From assembly GCA_000711775.1 (NCBI GenBank), contig ARYC01017312.1, positions 1 to 64,000 of the forward strand: a stretch of DNA of 64,000 nt, read 5' to 3'. The notes beneath the pieces were generated by a model. The model was not told the origin of the DNA, did no database searches, and saw only the letters and a list, made by a program, of their open reading frames with translations. Origin of the DNA: Oxytricha trifallax (taxonomy: Eukaryota; Ciliophora; Spirotrichea; Sporadotrichida; Oxytrichidae). The translations under genes and the position numbers were made by a program. Of this stretch, positions 43,204-54,858 are shown piece by piece (position 1 is the first letter of the stretch; each line of letters starts with the position of its first letter).

Positions 43204-45295
43204 TCACTCGTCAACAATCTTGCAAATCTTGTCGTAGTACTTCTTCTCCTCCTTGGTCATAGTTGAGCAGCCTGCCACGCTGGCCTTGATGTCGTTCTTG
43301 TACACAATCTCTTCCCAGTACCACCATCTAAGCTGGTCCGTCTCCAACTTTTCCCACACGTCGGAGAAGTGATCAATGATGACACGGGGTGCCCAGGGGT
43401 TTGCGATGTAGACTGCCTACAGCCCCGAGTACACCTTGTCCTGGCTCACCCTCTCAAGCTTCTACATTTCGGCGTTGACGAGGTCCACCTGGGCCTGGCT
43501 GGGTTGGGCATTGAAGTCGTTGAGATTGGTCGCGACGAGGTGCTCCCTCACTTCTTAGGAAATGCGCTTCAACTAGTAAGATGATGCCAGGGACCTGGCC
43601 CAATGCCAAGCGAACAGGAGATCCTCATGATCATCAGGATGAACTTCAAATCTCTCAATTATGCTATCATAAGAGGGCAAATCCTTTTCCCATCTCAAGA
43701 TTTCATAATGCCTGCAGAAAAATTCAAACCAGCAATAGGTAGTATTCATGATTCCCTTTTCAGTTGCTTCTTCTCCATTTCTAATCTCAAAGTTTTATAT
43801 TTAAAATTAATTATAATTTTAATAGGGCGTATTAGATTTTAAATATTGGAAATTAAACTTTAATTGGCCTATTAAATATTTTAGTATTAAAAGTTCGCCT
43901 AACTTACCAAATCAGTGTTGTAGAGGAATTTGAGGGTAAAAATAACATTGAAGCCCAGCAAAGATAGTCATTCGAAAGCCCTTGAAAAGACGCATAGTCC
44001 TCTAATCTACGACACAGACAATTGTTTCCCAGGCTGAGATAAACTTCGAATATGAATGGTGGGGTTTTGGCACTTTTATTAGAGTAAGGGTGATTCGTGA
44101 TTTCGCAGATTGGGTGGCCAAAACCAGAATCAATTATAGTATCAGACAGCTGCAGGCTCAGATGCTTCAGGGCATCGACCAAAGAGCATGCGAACGCGCC
44201 GGTGAGCCACCGCATGTCCAAAAGTGAGAGCTGCACAGCAGGGCCTGCACATAACGCCGCAGTTGCTTCCTATAGCCTATTAAGGGAGGCAAACTTACTT
44301 CGTAGAGACAGGCAGGAGCATGGGGTTGAGGTCGCGGCACTTAATGAACCTGAATGCCTATTCCACTGTAGCCATGTTGTACTAGTAGGGGCCCAGAAAG
44401 AGGATGGGGACGTTAAGCTTCTGCAGGACGCTATTGGTGTAGCTGCTATGGTGGTAGGACGCGTAGTCCATCAACAAGAGGGGGTGAGTGCCAAGTAGTA
44501 TATTGGTGCCAGTCTCAAGATAAAGATGGCCCTCCTCGTTTTCGTTTATTGAGTGGTTTCGATTTCGTTTGCATGAGGAGAGATTTCTCCTGACGGATTC
44601 CTCTGGTTCAAAAAGCTTTTCTCTACCCCTATACCATCCTGAGAGTGCGCTTGGAGAAGGTGCTGGTTTGAAGAGTGTCATTAAAGAGTTTAAACATTTG
44701 ATTGGGCATTCCATCGTTTGTTGCATTGAAGAGCCTCTGCACAAGGGGTCGTAGCTTGCTGATAGCTGTTGAAATGTAGCCGTTAACCTCGGGCTTCAGC
44801 AGGCGTACCGTGAATGCTTCTTGAACCTTGTTTTCTGAAATAACCTGGTCCTCATATACTTGTGCTAGCAGCATTTTTGAGTATCCTAAGCATCCTTAAA
44901 TCGAGACTCCCTCGACCGTTTAATGGCGTCCAGACCAAGCATAATTAAATTTACTTGCTCCCTCTAAGCATCCTGCTCTTTTCTCTCAGCTGTATTAAGT
45001 AATGATAGCGTCGTTAGGTAGTAGTTCTGGAGGTGCTTCTGATCTGTTGTTACCTTGATATACATTTCTTAGAGTTGGGTGTCCGTTAGATTTGCAGATG
45101 CTGGTTTATTAAGCAAATTCTTGTTTAACGGTTATTAGTGGGTTGGTTGGATTTTAATTATTTATTTTCTTTTATTTCAATTTGCTTTAGTAGATTGCTT
45201 AGTATATCGCTCAAGTCCGGAGATAAGTCGCCCAGTGATGAGTACCTTGGTAAAGGATCTGCACATCCTCTACTAGGACCTGCTGAGGGTGTCAT
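43204..45295 (-). CDS. Putative DDE-like transposase of the GC-rich transposon
   Basis: ATG 45295-45293 (MTPSAGPSRGCADPLPRYSS) to TGA 43206-43204. A coiled-coil-like part follows (ERKEQDAQREQVNLIMLGLD), then QVYEDQVISENKVQEAFTVR and YISTAISKLRPLVQRLFNAT. The core has HPLLLMDYASYHHSSY (D2-like) and LNVPILFLGPYQYNMATVEQ with AFRFIK (E-like, as P-Y-x-x-x-N-x-x-E-x-x-x-x-x-x-K). The C-terminal part ends VAGCSTMTKEEKKYYDKICK. I cannot place the first catalytic Asp. Frame changes near 45.15, 44.87 and 44.63 kb; a 22-nt GTAAGT...TAG intron near 44.29 kb; and an AT-rich interruption at about 43.80-43.92 kb. These may be introns, eliminated sequences or lesions, so intactness is open. Confidence 0.65.
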
Positions 45296-45339
45296 CTCCT
45301 GTTAATTATGGTTTGAAGATTTCTATGTTTGTTCTATTG

Positions 45340-45862
45340 TCAAATCTTCATTTTATATTAGAGTTTTTGCCATTGAGTATTACATAGGGCCCCCACCTCT
45401 AGCCTTGGAGCGTCTACACTTCTTTGATCCTTCGTCGCATCTCACATAGTAGCCTCCATCGTCTCCTCCATCTCAATAAACTTCTAGTTGGCACAATCTT
45501 CAACAAATGTAAGCTTGCGGACTGACGTGTGTATTTCAATCATTGAGTCCACCAACTCCTCATAATGCGTAATAACACTGTCGCCAAAGATGGTTGAAGC
45601 GAGGTCCACAATCTCTTTCTAAGATCTTTAACCAACGGTCATATTATCTAAAAAGCATCGAAATCGTATCTCAAAGATGTCTAGCTCTGGAGTATGCGAT
45701 GGTGCGAGGAGGGCCCGAAGGTTTGGCGGCAGCACTCGCTTTTCAAGCTCGACTGGCGATGAGGATAGGAAGTTATTATCGTATTTGTCACCCTGTTATC
45801 TGGGCTGAGCATCAGAGTTGTCGATTGAAGGCAAAATTATTATAATTTGGGGAGATTAGTAT
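45340..45862 (-). CDS. Second gene of the GC-rich transposon, unknown
   Basis: A minus-strand frame open from about 45862: VELEKRVLPPNLRALLAPSH, DIFEIRFRCFLDNMTVGQRS, VDLASTIFGDSVITHYEELV, then a helical stretch KFIEMEETMEATM. A TGA at 45444-45442 interrupts, yet the same frame goes on with DATKDQRSVDAPRLEVGALC to the TGA at 45342-45340. No in-frame ATG near the 5' end, so the start may lie beyond an intron. It lies just upstream of the transposase-like gene on the same strand. No recognised domain. Confidence 0.5.
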
Positions 45863-46047
45863 AAATAAAATTGAATCAAATCACGCTTTTAAATTTGGTA
45901 GCTTTCTGTTTTATTAAGACACCCCTATATATATATTGTACTATGTCAATTAATTTAAAGCTACCAAAAGTAATTATAATAATAAAAATACTATATTTAT
46001 TTAATTTCAAATTCACAATTAATTCAAATTTTACTCTTGGGGTTTTA

Positions 46048-46386
46048 TAATTTACTATTTTAATTTTATCATGAAAATGCTTATTATTCAAGATTTTTAT
46101 TTATTTATAAAATAAATATGATTAACTATTAAATTAAATTTTTTTTCTATATTGATTTGATTTAGACTATTTTGAATTCTACAATAGTATTTTCTTAAGC
46201 TTTTTTTGTTTTACAGTTTTTTATTTCGATTACTTTCTGGCATTAATAAATAATTATTACTGAGACTATATCCACTTAGGCTGTTACAAACATCTAAATC
46301 TTATTTATCATATCTAAAATTAAAAAGCAAATAAAATATGATTGATATGTTTTAAATATAATATAATCTCTGATTAAAAAATTTGT
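46048..46386. other. AT-rich spacer
   Basis: No supported feature between the GC-rich transposon and the next host island. Confidence 0.4.
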
Positions 46387-46524
46387 AGCGACATTGATGT
46401 TACTGCAACATTTTACATGGGCTTTACTCTCTTTAAAAGCGATGGATTTGAAGAATCTCCGCTATCTTATGATTTATCAATTTTAGATGAAAGTACAAAC
46501 ACTCTAGTACCTACTTCGAACATT
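46387..46524 (+). CDS. Host coding island abutting TBE copy 8
   Basis: SDIDVTATFYMGFTLFKSDG, then FEESPLSYDLSILDESTNTL and VPTSNI. The coding stretch ends exactly at the ATT that is duplicated by the TBE insertion. After the TBE the sequence turns AT-rich within about 20 bp, so the element sits at, or just inside, the segment border. Confidence 0.65.
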
Positions 46525-46618
46525 CAAAACCCCTTAGTGAGGTTTATAAGTGCTTTGATTTGTAGGGTATAGTTGAGGTCTTATTGGGGTTAGTAGAGAA
46601 ATTAGGCCAATTTGCAAA

Positions 46619-47683
46619 ATGAGAAATAGAAATTAGCGAAATTTAGGGTCTATTTATGATGAGTAATATTTAGATTTACTGCTTAAGCTTAGGTATGGAA
46701 CAAGTATTAATATAGACTAAGCCAAACCTGTACTAAATTAAGCAGCAATAGCAAAGTTATTACGCAAGAGTGCCTCAACTGTTAGGTATCACTGCTTGCT
46801 AGCTGTTTAGCATTTTAATTCTGGTTGTTGAAGCATCCTGCAAGAAAATAAAAGTTCTCTCAGCACCATATTGACTTCCTCTGCGACTCTAAGACTTTGA
46901 AGTATTGGGCACACTATCCATTAGACTAGCGAGCTGTGATATTTCATCGAAAGTTTCCTGACATGCGCATCTCTCCTTAGACTATAGCCAACATTTATAG
47001 AAGAAATGGTATTACTTTCAAGACTGTCAACAGAGTGAAAAGAGTGATTGATTTTACAGTGCCATTTTATAGTAATAATTTAAACTATATATATGATTAA
47101 ATGCAGAGAGATATTACTAATAACATCAAGTTCATACACGCTGATGAAGCTGTGATTACCTTCAACACCTTTATTAATAAGTCTTGGTATAAGAAGTATG
47201 ATAATATAGAAGTCTATGATTAAAAAGTGAAGGTAGTCACCCATGCAATTTTAGCTGGTATAGGTGAAGATTCAGGCCTAGAGAGTTATGATATTCACCC
47301 TCGCTCTATTAAGCGAGAGTAGTATATAGAGTTTCCTACATAAGCTCAGAGAGAAGTATAGTAACCAAGAGATCATCCTGTTTGTTGATAACCTCTCAGT
47401 TCATAAGACTAAGGAGTCTAAGAAAGCTTATGAAGAGCTAAACATAACTCCTGTATACAACGTTCCTTATAGCCCATAATTTAATGGAATTGAATTCTAC
47501 TGGAGTTAAATCAAGACTCACTACAAGAAGCTGCTGCTGTATCATCTTATGCATGACTTGCCCATCGATACAGTAGACTTAATTCAAAGCAGCTGTAAGA
47601 GAGTGAGCGTAGATAAGACAACAGTCTGTGCGAGAGAGGGAAGAATGAATGTTTATAAATAAGTTTTAGATTTAAATGAATGA
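46619..47683 (+). pseudogene. TBE 42-kDa transposase (copy 8), frameshifted
   Basis: ATG 46619 (MRNRNQRNLGSIYDEQYLDL) to TGA 47681-47683. Open through the helix-turn-helix-like LLRKSASTVRYHCLLAVQ, then an early TGA near 46830 with a frame change in the variable linker. Catalytic blocks remain: FIHADEAVITF (D1), ILFVDNLSVH (D2), FNGIEFYW (E). One extra C near 47335 (IEFP where others have IKFL) shifts the frame again. Not functional. Confidence 0.88.
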
Positions 47684-47689
47684 ATAAGT

Positions 47690-48472
47690 TCACATATTAA
47701 ACTAACCCATAAAGGGGTTTGGCTTCTCTTTCTTCTCCTCTTCTTATGGCTTGCTTGGGCCCATATTTCTTCTCTTAGTGCCAGCTCCTGCATCTATGTT
47801 CATTTCATCTGGTTTTTAGACATCTTTATAAAGCCTCTTGCTCACCTCATAAATTGTCTACGACTTTCTTTCTCTGTGAACCTTTGCATGCTCTTTCATA
47901 AGATATATGCCAGTGCCAGATTTTCCTACAAAGTTATATGTCAAAGCTTACTTGAAAGATAAGGATGCTTCTTAAGTTCCTCTAGCCAAGCTGAGCTTAT
48001 TAGAATGCCTTGCTTTTTCTAGTCTTCAGGAGAGATAGAATATCGTTTCTTATGTGCTTCTTCAATTATTTCTCTGAGATACTCCTCTTTTACTATACCA
48101 AGAACACCAAAGAAAAAGTTCCTCTCTGGTAGTTTATTAGAGAGTTGCTTCTTGGTAGGAAGGTAAACTACCACTTCCTCATCTAACATGGCATCCTCAT
48201 AAAGATTAGTGACTGAAATCTCAGGGTAGTTGGGAATTTCGATAAGTTTAATCTCTTTAAGCTTTCTTCTCCTCACAAAGTATTGCTTTCAAGAATGAAA
48301 TTTTGGTACCTTCCATCGTTGGAAGGAATAAACCAACTGTATAATATGTTAATAGTCATCAAGTTATCTTACCATGTAAAGTTAGGTATAGATAGAGATC
48401 TTCCTTACTTCTGAATCTTGATAGCATTTCTTGAGCCTCGACTCTTTTCATTTGATCATTGAGTGATTCCAT
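47690..48472 (-). pseudogene. TBE 22-kDa protein gene (copy 8), one frameshift
   Basis: ATG 48472-48470 (MESLNDQMKRVEAQEMLSRF) to TGA 47692-47690. Introns of 36 nt (48372-48337) and 26 nt (47951-47926), both GTAAG...AG. After intron 1: VGLFLPTMEGTKISFLKAIL. A frame change lies in the KK-rich linker near 48255; downstream IEIPNYPEISVTNLYEDAML, LPTKKQLSNKLPERNFFFG and the C-terminal GAGTKRRNMGPSKPQEEE are intact. The cleanest full-length 22-kDa copy in the window. Confidence 0.85.
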
Positions 48473-48662
48473 CTTTGTTCCCCTTCCTAATAATGAATTT
48501 CAAATTATAACTTATACACTTCTGGATCCTATTGTTTAAAATCTTACTAATAAATATGGCATCTTATAGGAGGTCAACCCCGCAAAGATACGTGGAGAAA
48601 GTTTGCAGAAGCTGTAACAAACTGCAGAGATTGAACTCCATTTTTATCAATTTAGTTCCATT

Positions 48663-48850
48663 AAATTAGTACTAAATTAGTTCAAATTTAATTAGTACTG
48701 GTACTAAATTCGTTTAATTTTAATTGGTACAATTTAATAGTACCAAAACTTAATTAGTACCTAGTTTTAAACTAATGAGGTTTTAATGGAAAAGTTCAAA
48801 AATGGATCAAAACCTAATTGGTACCAGGACCAACCTAATTTATCTAAGTT
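48663..48850. promoter_or_regulatory. Repeat-rich divergent intergenic region of TBE copy 8
   Basis: A dense array of AATTAGTAC, TTGGTAC and GGTACTAAATT units in both orientations, between the 22-kDa (-) and 57-kDa (+) starts. Same place as the GTACTTAATTAGGAG arrays in copies 2 and 4, sharing the core GTAC next to TAATTA/AATTA. Confidence 0.5.
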
Positions 48851-49034
48851 GGTACCAAAATTAAAAATATTAAGCATAAAATTAGAAAATTTATAGTTAT
48901 AAACTAAGTATAAATATGAAGTCTTAGAGCTTAGATCAAACCATCATTAATGCTGTTGCAACTCCTATATAGTCCAGATATAGCTATAGAGGTTTTAATA
49001 GCTTTATAATAGAAATTTAAATTTTAATTTAAAC

Positions 49035-50483
49035 ATGGCGGTCAACTTAAATCGTAGAGCGGCACTTTTAGGAGCAGGTCGGTCGATGCTCAACTTTGGC
49101 TCCTCCAAGAAACCAGAAGTAATTTATATTGAAAAGGAGGTAGAGCTAAGAGCTCTAGAGTTTGAAGCTGAGGTCTTTAAAATTTAAGTTTAAAACAAGA
49201 AGTAGAGTGCTGAGATGGGTGTTTAAACATAAGTTGAATTAATTGAAGAAGATAAGGAACAGCAACCAATAGAAAAAATTAAAACATTTTAATGTGAAGA
49301 CTGCTAAAACTTCTTCTCAACTGAGTCAAGCTTGAAGAGGCACATTAAAGAGGTACACTCTGGCAAGGCCAAGATCTATTTTAAACATGACAAAGTGGAT
49401 GGAAGGTACCAATGCACAACATGCATGAAGTCTTACACTCACTCAGCAAAGGTTAAGAAGCATATGCAAAAACATCATCTTAGCGAATTCTTGATTTAAG
49501 ATTAGGAGACTTAATAACTTGTACCTGCTAAAAGAAAATCAAAAATTCTTGAGTCTTAAAGAGACCTACAGGAGAAGCTCAAGAGACAGTGTCGCTTTGA
49601 ATCAATGAACTAGCCTGCAGATCATACTGTTTTAGCATGCTTCCAAGCGAAAGCAATGAGTATTCCTGCATTAAATGCAATTGAACTTAGTAGCTGCATT
49701 TAAAATTACTTGCACATAAGTGTGCCTAACAAGGCAAAGCTTATAGTAGTTGATGAGTATGCATACAAGGTATACCCTTTCAGCTATCTCATAAAAAATG
49801 AGCAGTATTAAAATGAGTTTGCTAACGAATATATGATTCTTAGAGAGGCTTAAAGAAGAGATTGCAAGAACTTGCTTAAGTTAAATGGTGTTATATTAAG
49901 CTATGGTTTCATCGCACTAAGGCTCAAGAAATTTGAAATGACTTTAAGAGACTATCTATATCATAATAGATATCCTGATGGCTTAAATGATATTCTTACA
50001 GATATGATTAAGGGTGTCAAGGAGTTGCATGAACTTGGATATGTTCATAGAGATTTGAAGCCTGAAAATATTATGCTTAACCTCTGCCCTTTAGAAGTCG
50101 TAGTTATCGATTTCAATAGAGCCTTAAGATAAGAGATAGTGACTTTGGCTAAAGTTCTTGGTACTCCTGGATACTTCCCAATTAGAGAGAAATGGACTAA
50201 TGGCTCAGTTCAGTGGGATGTATGGGCAGTTGCTGCTATCATATTAGAGAGCGATATGGAAAGTATGTCATACTTTGGAACAAAGCACGAGAAATAATCA
50301 ATAAGTTTAGCAGCTAAACATATAAAATAAGAAGAAATCTGCGATAAAATTAAGACGGAAGTTGAGATGGTCATAGTTAAAGCTCCAGCATATCCAAGAT
50401 AATCATTAGATGACATTCTAGAACAACTAAAGACAGCGAGATTCAAGAGGTATCACAAAGACAAGTAGATAAAATGTGTTTGA
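49035..50483 (+). CDS. TBE 57-kDa zinc-finger/kinase protein (copy 8), intact
   Basis: ATG 49035 (MAVNLNRRAALLGAGRSMLN) to TGA 50481-50483: 483 codons with no TGA and many in-frame TAA/TAG. Two C2H2 fingers near residues 93-155 (CEDCQNFFSTESSLKRHIKE, CTTCMKSYTHSAKVKKHMQK). Kinase-like domain: MTLRDYLYHNRYPDGLNDIL, GYVHRDLKPENIMLN, VVIDFNRALRQEI (DFN, not DFG), GTPGYFPIREKWTNGSVQWD. Same length as copy 2. The only full TBE gene in the window with no lesion. Exact role in TBE biology is unknown; DNA binding plus phosphorylation is inferred from domains. Confidence 0.95.
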
Positions 50484-50625
50484 GTTAAGCACAATAATAA
50501 TCATTAAATATTCATTAAATTCATATAAAACCTGCATTTTGTCTACTAACCTCAATAAGACCCCATCTATACCCTACAAATCAAAGCACTTATAAACCTC
50601 ACTAAGGGGTTTTGGGGTTTTGATT

Positions 50626-51932
50626 CTAGTTAATTCATGTTATTAATAATTAATAGACTTGAAAATCTATTCTATTAAAAGTAAAAATTAAGAGTTTACA
50701 CTTAATAAATAGATTAGTAGTTTCAAGTTAAAAAAAATTTAAATCATTATTTTTTTTAAAAATTGAATTAATTTAGCGCAAAAAAGACTGGAGCTAAGTT
50801 ACAATTTTGGCAATTCATGGTGGAAAAAATTAAACTTTTTGAGACTCATAGTTGATGGACAAATTTCAAAATAATTTTAATTGAAAATTGAATAATTTTG
50901 TCAAATAACTGCTACATCATATGTTACTGTATATAGATTATTAAATTTATTCAAATAATATTTAATGGTATTTTATTTTAAAAAATCAAAGAAAAATCAT
51001 TAATATTGCCTTGTTTAAATTAATAAATAACTCTTCTATTAATTTTTCTTTTAATTATTTACTATATAACATTTGAGTTATTTATTTTATTTAATCTTAT
51101 TTTCAAAGTTAAATCTAATATATTATGTATAAATATTATTTTATATTTTATGAGCTTCCTATATATTAATTATTTTTATTTTTTTATTAATTATAAAAAA
51201 AACTTTCCTAAAGTTTAAATAGTAAGTTATTTTATTTTATTTATTTAAATTCATAATGTTAAAAAAATTTTATTTAATTTATTTAGTGTTTTAAATAAAA
51301 AGAAATTGGGATTTTGAATTAATTCTTTTGAATAAGATTTTGAGTTTTTTTATTTTTTTCTTAATAATAATATTTTTAAAAGAACTGAGATTAAATTAAG
51401 ATAAAAATATTAAAAGTAAAGCAATTTTAAACATTATAGTAAACTTTCACTTTTACTAATTAAATAAAAATCAATTACTAAGCTTTAAATATTAATTATC
51501 AAAAAATGATAAACTCTCTGAGGTTTAATTGAATAATAGTCAGATTTCTATATTCAGCCGAGTTTACAATTTAAAAAAAATAATTTATAGTGGTTAAATT
51601 TTTTTTCCTAAAAATTTAGATTTATAAACGATACTAACGTAAAACTGGAAAATGAACTTAAATATTGTGAGCAATTAGCAGATTAAAACGTTTGTTCAGC
51701 CAATTCGATTATAGTTTACAAATTTATTTTTAATAAAAATTATATAATAAAAGTATATAAAATCTAAGTTTTAATTAATTTATTAGTTGCTCAAGATGGC
51801 TAAGCAAATAAGACTTACTTTCTGTACAAAACATACAAATATTAAATTTATAGGTTATTTTTAGAGATTAATAAAACTTTTATTTAAAGTATAATGAAAA
51901 AAAGAAGCTTAATTACATAAAATTATTAAATG
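50626..51932. other. AT-rich spacer
   Basis: No supported gene or repeat. Confidence 0.4.
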
Positions 51933-52170
51933 TACGAATCAAACATCGCAATGAATATGTTGGGTAACTTAACTTTTACTGATGTAGATTAGGACTTTAT
52001 TACAGTATCATTTTATCTAAGTAATTGCCCTACTCCAGTAAGAAAATTGAAAATAATAAATTTGAATTGCAAAACTAGTTCAACTATTACTGTAACTGAT
52101 AAGACAACTTCATTTAAGGCCTTAAACTCTCTCTCAAACATTATAGTATTTAAATTATTAATTAATTAGA
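51933..52170 (+). CDS. Host coding island
   Basis: YESNIAMNMLGNLTFTDVDQ, then DFITVSFYLSNCPTPVRKLK and NCKTSSTITVTDKTTSFKAL. The D-V/I-D-x-D motif and following strands resemble 59030-59240 (LQDIDGDLANIYIRSNTC), a cadherin-like pattern, but this assignment is tentative. The frame stays open further, with AT-rich content. Confidence 0.65.
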
Positions 52171-53487
52171 ATGATAATTTAGGGAAGAACCTGCAATAAA
52201 ATTTTGTGAGGCCATCAATTATTGTATTTCAAAATTATATACAATTGATATCTAAGAGTTTTTATACATTTTATCATTACTAATAACTTATGCATATAGC
52301 TGAGTATTTAGAGGATAATATATAAGTATTTAGGGTATTATAGGAAGATCTTCATAAATTTCTTATAAGATGCCATATTATATATGAAATTAGTATAATA
52401 GGGGAATAATTTTTTAAACTGCAACATTTGAATATTTTTTAAAATTTTGATTTTTTAACAATGAAATAAATCATAAGATGATATAATCTTATTAGTTATA
52501 TACAATTTACAAAACAAATATAGGGCAAAGAATTTGCAGAAAATATTTTCTTAAATTATATTATTCCATTATATAATGTATTATGTATATTCCTGTAGTT
52601 TCTTTGTTGTACCAACAATTGAATAATTTTTTTCTCATATTAACTAATTTTTTGCACCCTAAAAATTAAATCGCATATCAAATTTATATAGGTAATTTTA
52701 GGTTAGATTTTAAGTTAACAATACAGCTGCAGTAAAATTAATTAATTATTTCATTTAAATTCTTTGTTATAATAATATTTTAATTGATAGATAAAAATTT
52801 TAGCTAAGCTTGAAATGGAGTCATCATATTGTCAAATATGAATAATATATAAATAAAATTAGTGATATGAAATGAAGGTAATTAAAATTTTAATTGAATT
52901 AATTTAAATTATTTATTATATAAGCAAATTTCAATTGCTGGAAATTTTTATATGCTGAGTTATATTTTTTGTAAGAAAATAAGTTCTGAATAAAATAATA
53001 AAATAAATAATGCGTAACACATTTAATATTTTCAATAAGATATTTATTAAAATTGAAAAAATGGCAAATTCAGGAGAATAAAAATCTAAGAATTAAATAA
53101 ATAAAATTATTTAATTTTTTCTATAAAATGCAGCTTTTTTTTGTAATTTTTTTTTACTAACTGCGTATATAATTTTAAGAATATGTACAAGAATGAAATA
53201 ACTTTATTTTAATATGTTAAGTAATTCCCATTTTCATTAGTTTTTAACTCTAGTTTCTATTATAAGATTAATGCTATATAATTTTTTATACAAGATCTGA
53301 AATATTATATTGGATTAAATGAGATTATGTTTTTTACATTTTTAACATAGAATTTATTATTTTTTAAATTCAAGCTAATCTTAAGAATCAGAACTTTCAA
53401 ATTTAAATTAATAATTTTATGATATTTTTTATCTTCAATTTTTTTAATATTATCAATCCTTTGAATAATTCACAATATTAATTCAGT

Positions 53488-53850
53488 ATGCCAACTAAGG
53501 CCTGTTTTGACAAACCTAATGACAGATTTAGCTTAATTTACGAAAAAGATTAATTAATTACAACAATATGAATATCTTTTCTTTTCATATAATATAAATA
53601 TTTCAATTTAATTTGGAATGTTTTTAAAGATGGTATTACAATAGCAAAACCAAGTTTTGTGGGGTTTGATAACGGTTGGGGTACAATAACAATAAATGTT
53701 CCATTAATATTATAAATAAATAAGCTCTAAAATATTTTATAAACTTAATACTTCATAATTATGATCCATTGGCTGTTTCAAGTATTGGTGTTTACAAATT
53801 TAATCTGACTTACTCTAATTTTTCACCAACTTTGATTTTTAATTACCAGG
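53488..53850 (+). CDS. Host coding islands (three parts)
   Basis: 53488-53565 reads MPTKACFDKPNDRFSLIYEK; 53629-53720 reads DGITIAKPSFVGFDNGWGTI, similar to IGQPSFVIKFDYSN of the B-type islands; 53757-53850 reads NYDPLAVSSIGVYKFNLTYS. Separated by short AT-rich gaps. Same repeated surface-protein family. Confidence 0.55.
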
Positions 53851-54037
53851 TAACAATTCAGTATCATTAATATTAATTTAGCTATAAATGAATTATTTTT
53901 CATTAAATTAAAGAAATTTATTGAATTAATTTCATTTTATAAGTAAAAAGGGCAATATATTAAACAATTTGGAATTAGGTAGTAACATAAATTGTACTTT
54001 ACGAGATTATTAAATTTTAAAATATGTTCGGATTATA

Positions 54038-54042
<5 letters not shown>

Positions 54043-54072
<30 letters not shown>
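54043..54072. repeat. (TA)n microsatellite
   Basis: About 30 bp of alternating TA. A second run is at about 54287-54320. Confidence 0.9.
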
Positions 54073-54079
<7 letters not shown>

Positions 54080-54282
54080 TTTTTAAACGAGGAAATTACT
54101 ACATTTTCAGTTGGATATAATCATGTTTGTAGTTTATGTACTCTTTACTCACTTACTTACAGAAGTTAAACTAATTTTATACCAAGTTAGTTCTATACTT
54201 TTGATCTTTATTAATTAATAAAAGTTTAGAAATAAATACAAATTCATATATAAATCTATTGAGAGCTTAAAATAAATTATTA

Positions 54283-54286
<4 letters not shown>

Positions 54287-54320
<34 letters not shown>
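54287..54320. repeat. (TA)n microsatellite
   Basis: About 34 bp of alternating TA, 220 bp after the first. Confidence 0.9.
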
Positions 54321-54324
<4 letters not shown>

Positions 54325-54858
54325 AACATTTATTTAAAATTAAATTTTACAGATCTTGTTAATAAACTTTGTGCGTTATTATTAATTTTATCAATATTAT
54401 AGTTTCTTATAATTTATTTTAGTTTAAGATGATAACTTTCAATTATGACAGCAGTTAATCCATTTATTCATAAATTAGTATAAATATAAATCCCATAAAT
54501 AAATTATGAAACGAGGATAAGAGTTAATAGCAATTATATTATAAATTAATAAAAATTAAAATGATGAAATATATAATAAGTTTCTTTATATTTAAACACC
54601 ATTATAGGATTATTTTATAGGAACAATTATATGAGCCAATAGTTTTAATAATTAGCCAAAATATTACAATTTTATGCCAATAAAAATTAATTATTAATTC
54701 AATTATTCTTAGCTCTAATCTACGCTTCTCAAATAATCTATGGTGTTTTACAGTTAATGTTTAAATGGATAAATTATTATGAAAAATTTTAGTTTTATTC
54801 GGGAACCGTTTTAAAATTTGATATTTATAATTTATTAATATGAAAAATATTACATACT

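Larger units (their letters stand above)
43122..46045 (-). mobile_element. GC-rich two-gene transposon with AAACCCC ends and TA duplication
   Basis: Inverted ends of 22 identical bases start AAACCCCAAGAGTAAAATTT on both sides (43122 and, inverted, ending 46045). TA is present outside both ends (43120-43121, 46046-46047). The interior is far richer in GC than the flanks and carries two minus-strand genes using TAG/TAA as Gln. The TA target and a DDE-like core suggest a Tc1/mariner-superfamily element, but it is not TBE and I know no named family that matches. The ends share C4A3 with TBE and with the 262-bp element at 25.75 kb. Confidence 0.85.
46525..50622 (+). mobile_element. TBE: TBE transposon copy 8 (4098 bp)
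   Basis: The left end is reduced to one repeat (CAAAACCCCTTAGTGAGG at 46525), while the right end is full (AAGGGGTTTTGGGGTTTTG to 50622). The ATT target duplication is at 46522-46524 and 50623-50625. Gene order as in copy 2, but the sequence is clearly diverged, making it a distinct TBE subfamily. Confidence 0.95.

Noticed and set aside
43369-44754. Plus-strand open frames in the GC-rich transposon
   Set aside because: Shadows of the minus-strand genes, which have coherent motifs and use TAG as Gln.
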